Assembly (NCBI GenBank): GCA_017999985.1
Contig: JAGNKU010000002.1
Coordinates: 344,720-408,719 of the forward strand
DNA length: 64,000 nt
Source: Phycisphaerae bacterium
Lineage (GTDB): Bacteria > Planctomycetota > Phycisphaerae > UBA1845 > Fen-1342
Direction of reading: 5' to 3'
Positions 62,994-64,000 of this stretch are shown one piece after another. The translations under genes were made by a program, and so were the position numbers. A model generated the notes under the pieces. That model made no database searches and was not told the DNA's origin. It saw only the letters and a program-made list of their open reading frames with translations. Positions within the stretch are counted from its first letter, which is position 1. Each line of letters opens with the position of its first letter.

Positions 62994-63920
62994 CTAGGTC
63001 GTCTGCGTTGGTGACTGTCTGTCTCCATCCGCCGCAGGCCAATCGGCACGCCAATTCGGAAGCAGTCGTGATCTGATGAATTCCAGACGTTTGAGCAGCG
63101 CCATCGCGTTCTCGCGGCTCGGAGCGGCCCGAACAGGAAACACGTCCTTCACTGTCCGCCCTGCGAGAATCGCCTGAGCCCACTCGTCCATCAATTGACA
63201 GTACACTTCCAGCGCCGAGGCAGGGTCCTCAGCTTGGTCCAGAACCAGGTAGGCGGATGGCAAATCACCCTCGATGACCCAAAGCCATTCGTCGGTCTCG
63301 CCTATCGGCTGGTCGAAATGAAAGAGGAATACTGCCACCACACCCCCGACACCACATCCCAGATACACCTCGCTAATCGACGGGCACCACCGGAAACTCT
63401 GCACGTAGCCCGTCGCGCTCTGCAGCATCTCTCGCAGCAGACGGGTTTCCTCGGCGTCCTCGCCGGCAATCGCCTGGGCCGGCGTCAGCTTCTGCAGGTT
63501 AACGTGAGGCATCATTGACCACCGCGCGAACGACGACGCCCCTACAAAGTAGCGGTGCTCGCCCTCCACCTCAAGGTTATAAACCCGGTGTGTCCCCGGC
63601 CGGCGCTCTACCGCCGCCACCGCCGGACCGGCCGCCGTGCGCAGCAGCTCCCCGACGCGCAATTCGCCCGCCGGCACCCAGGCCTGCCGGTCCTCCGAGT
63701 ACAGCGGGTGCTCCGCCTTCGGCTCCAGCGGCTCGTCCAGCACCGCCACCCACAGTCGCAGCACGAAGCTGTTGTAGTTCGTGACTGTCGCCAGCACGAC
63801 TCGCCCCGGCCCGGCCCCCACCGGCGGACACGGCTCGACCAGAACGACGTACGCCGCTAATCCGGGGACATCGTCAATTCTGTTCGGCACTCGACTTGCT
63901 AGGGCATGCGAAAAACACAC
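62994..63920 (-). pseudogene. Degraded Hint-domain (polymorphic toxin) fragment joined to a DUF protein
   Basis: A continuous frame of 308 codons made of two parts. Residues about 45-130 match the C-terminal half of a Hint (hedgehog/intein) domain: AEHPLYSEDRQAWVPAGELRVGELL and GTHRVYNLEVEGEHRYFVGASS. The expected VLVHN end and the N-terminal half with the catalytic Cys are missing. From MMPHVNLQKLTPAQAI (ATG at 63515) a different domain of about 170 residues follows, with a GVGGVVAVFLFHFDQP segment, DEWLWVIEGDLPSAYLVLD and a helical C terminus. This second part may be an intact gene starting at 63515, possibly an immunity-type protein, while the first part is a toxin-gene remnant. The only upstream start is GTG at 63920 with no ribosome-binding site. 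Confidence 0.6.
63814..63870. repeat. Short duplicated segment, copy 2
   Basis: Partner of 62917-62975; here it lies in the 5' part of the Hint-fragment frame and encodes AYVVLVEPCPPVGAGP on the minus strand. Confidence 0.6.
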
Positions 63921-64000
63921 GCGGGTTTAACACGATCTTAATTTGCGCTTTGCCTCAGGCCTGCGCATTATCTCCCGCATGGGTAGGCCGCGACGCCAAC

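Overview
The window looks like a chromosomal segment of a GC-rich planctomycete, most probably of the Phycisphaerae side of the phylum. Supporting signs are a secreted protein ending in two dockerin-like repeats of the GDVNCDG...GDINPF type, a type II pseudopilin-like protein with a FTLIELLVV start, a PEP-CTERM protein, several membrane proteins with a CxxCGY...CPECG zinc ribbon, a bacterial serpin, and intergenic DNA full of short degenerate tandem repeats. The taxonomic call is inference from these features; no rRNA gene is present.

Layout. 1-8.3 kb: a tyrosine recombinase (XerC/D type, cut by the window edge), a zinc-ribbon membrane protein, a serpin lipoprotein, a membrane metallophosphoesterase, a pseudopilin, a dockerin protein and a small membrane protein. 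8.3-14.6 kb: clpC, then a minus-strand group with an NSS-family symporter and its tiny partner subunit, a glycosyltransferase and a small membrane protein. 14.6-20 kb: a complete branched-chain amino-acid ABC transporter set (livK-H-M-G-F order of transcription), diverging from two overlapping DUF502 paralogues and a lipoprotein. 22.6-28.1 kb: hldE-gmhA (ADP-heptose synthesis for LPS), a nucleotidyltransferase with a small antitoxin-like partner, and sucC without sucD. 28.4-33.1 kb: a very glycine-rich secreted protein, a GAF-PP2C phosphatase and a DUF4097-type lipoprotein. 33.3-39.0 kb: the translation/secretion block tRNA-Thr, tuf, rpmG, tRNA-Trp, secE, nusG, rplK, rplA, rplJ, rplL, closed by a strong intrinsic terminator; rpoB does not follow. 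39-50 kb: zinc-ribbon proteins, an IS3-type transposase stub, a DUF3352-like secreted protein, uvrB, a GH2 glycosidase and serA. 50-64 kb: pdhA-pdhB, an M28 peptidase, mntH with a UspA protein, pyrF, a peroxiredoxin carrying a histone-H1-like tail, a lipoprotein, trpG/pabA, sppA, a zincin, a squalene-cyclase-fold protein and a degraded Hint/polymorphic-toxin fragment.

The most distinctive pattern is a set of degenerate tandem arrays with a 7-base or 8-base period at many intergenic sites. Unit sequence differs between sites, but the period is kept. Several arrays run into genes and supply the last codons and stop codon (livM, livG, the metallophosphoesterase). The second highlight is the peroxiredoxin whose first 96 residues contain 44 Lys/Arg. 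All calls come from reading the sequence; no database search was run.
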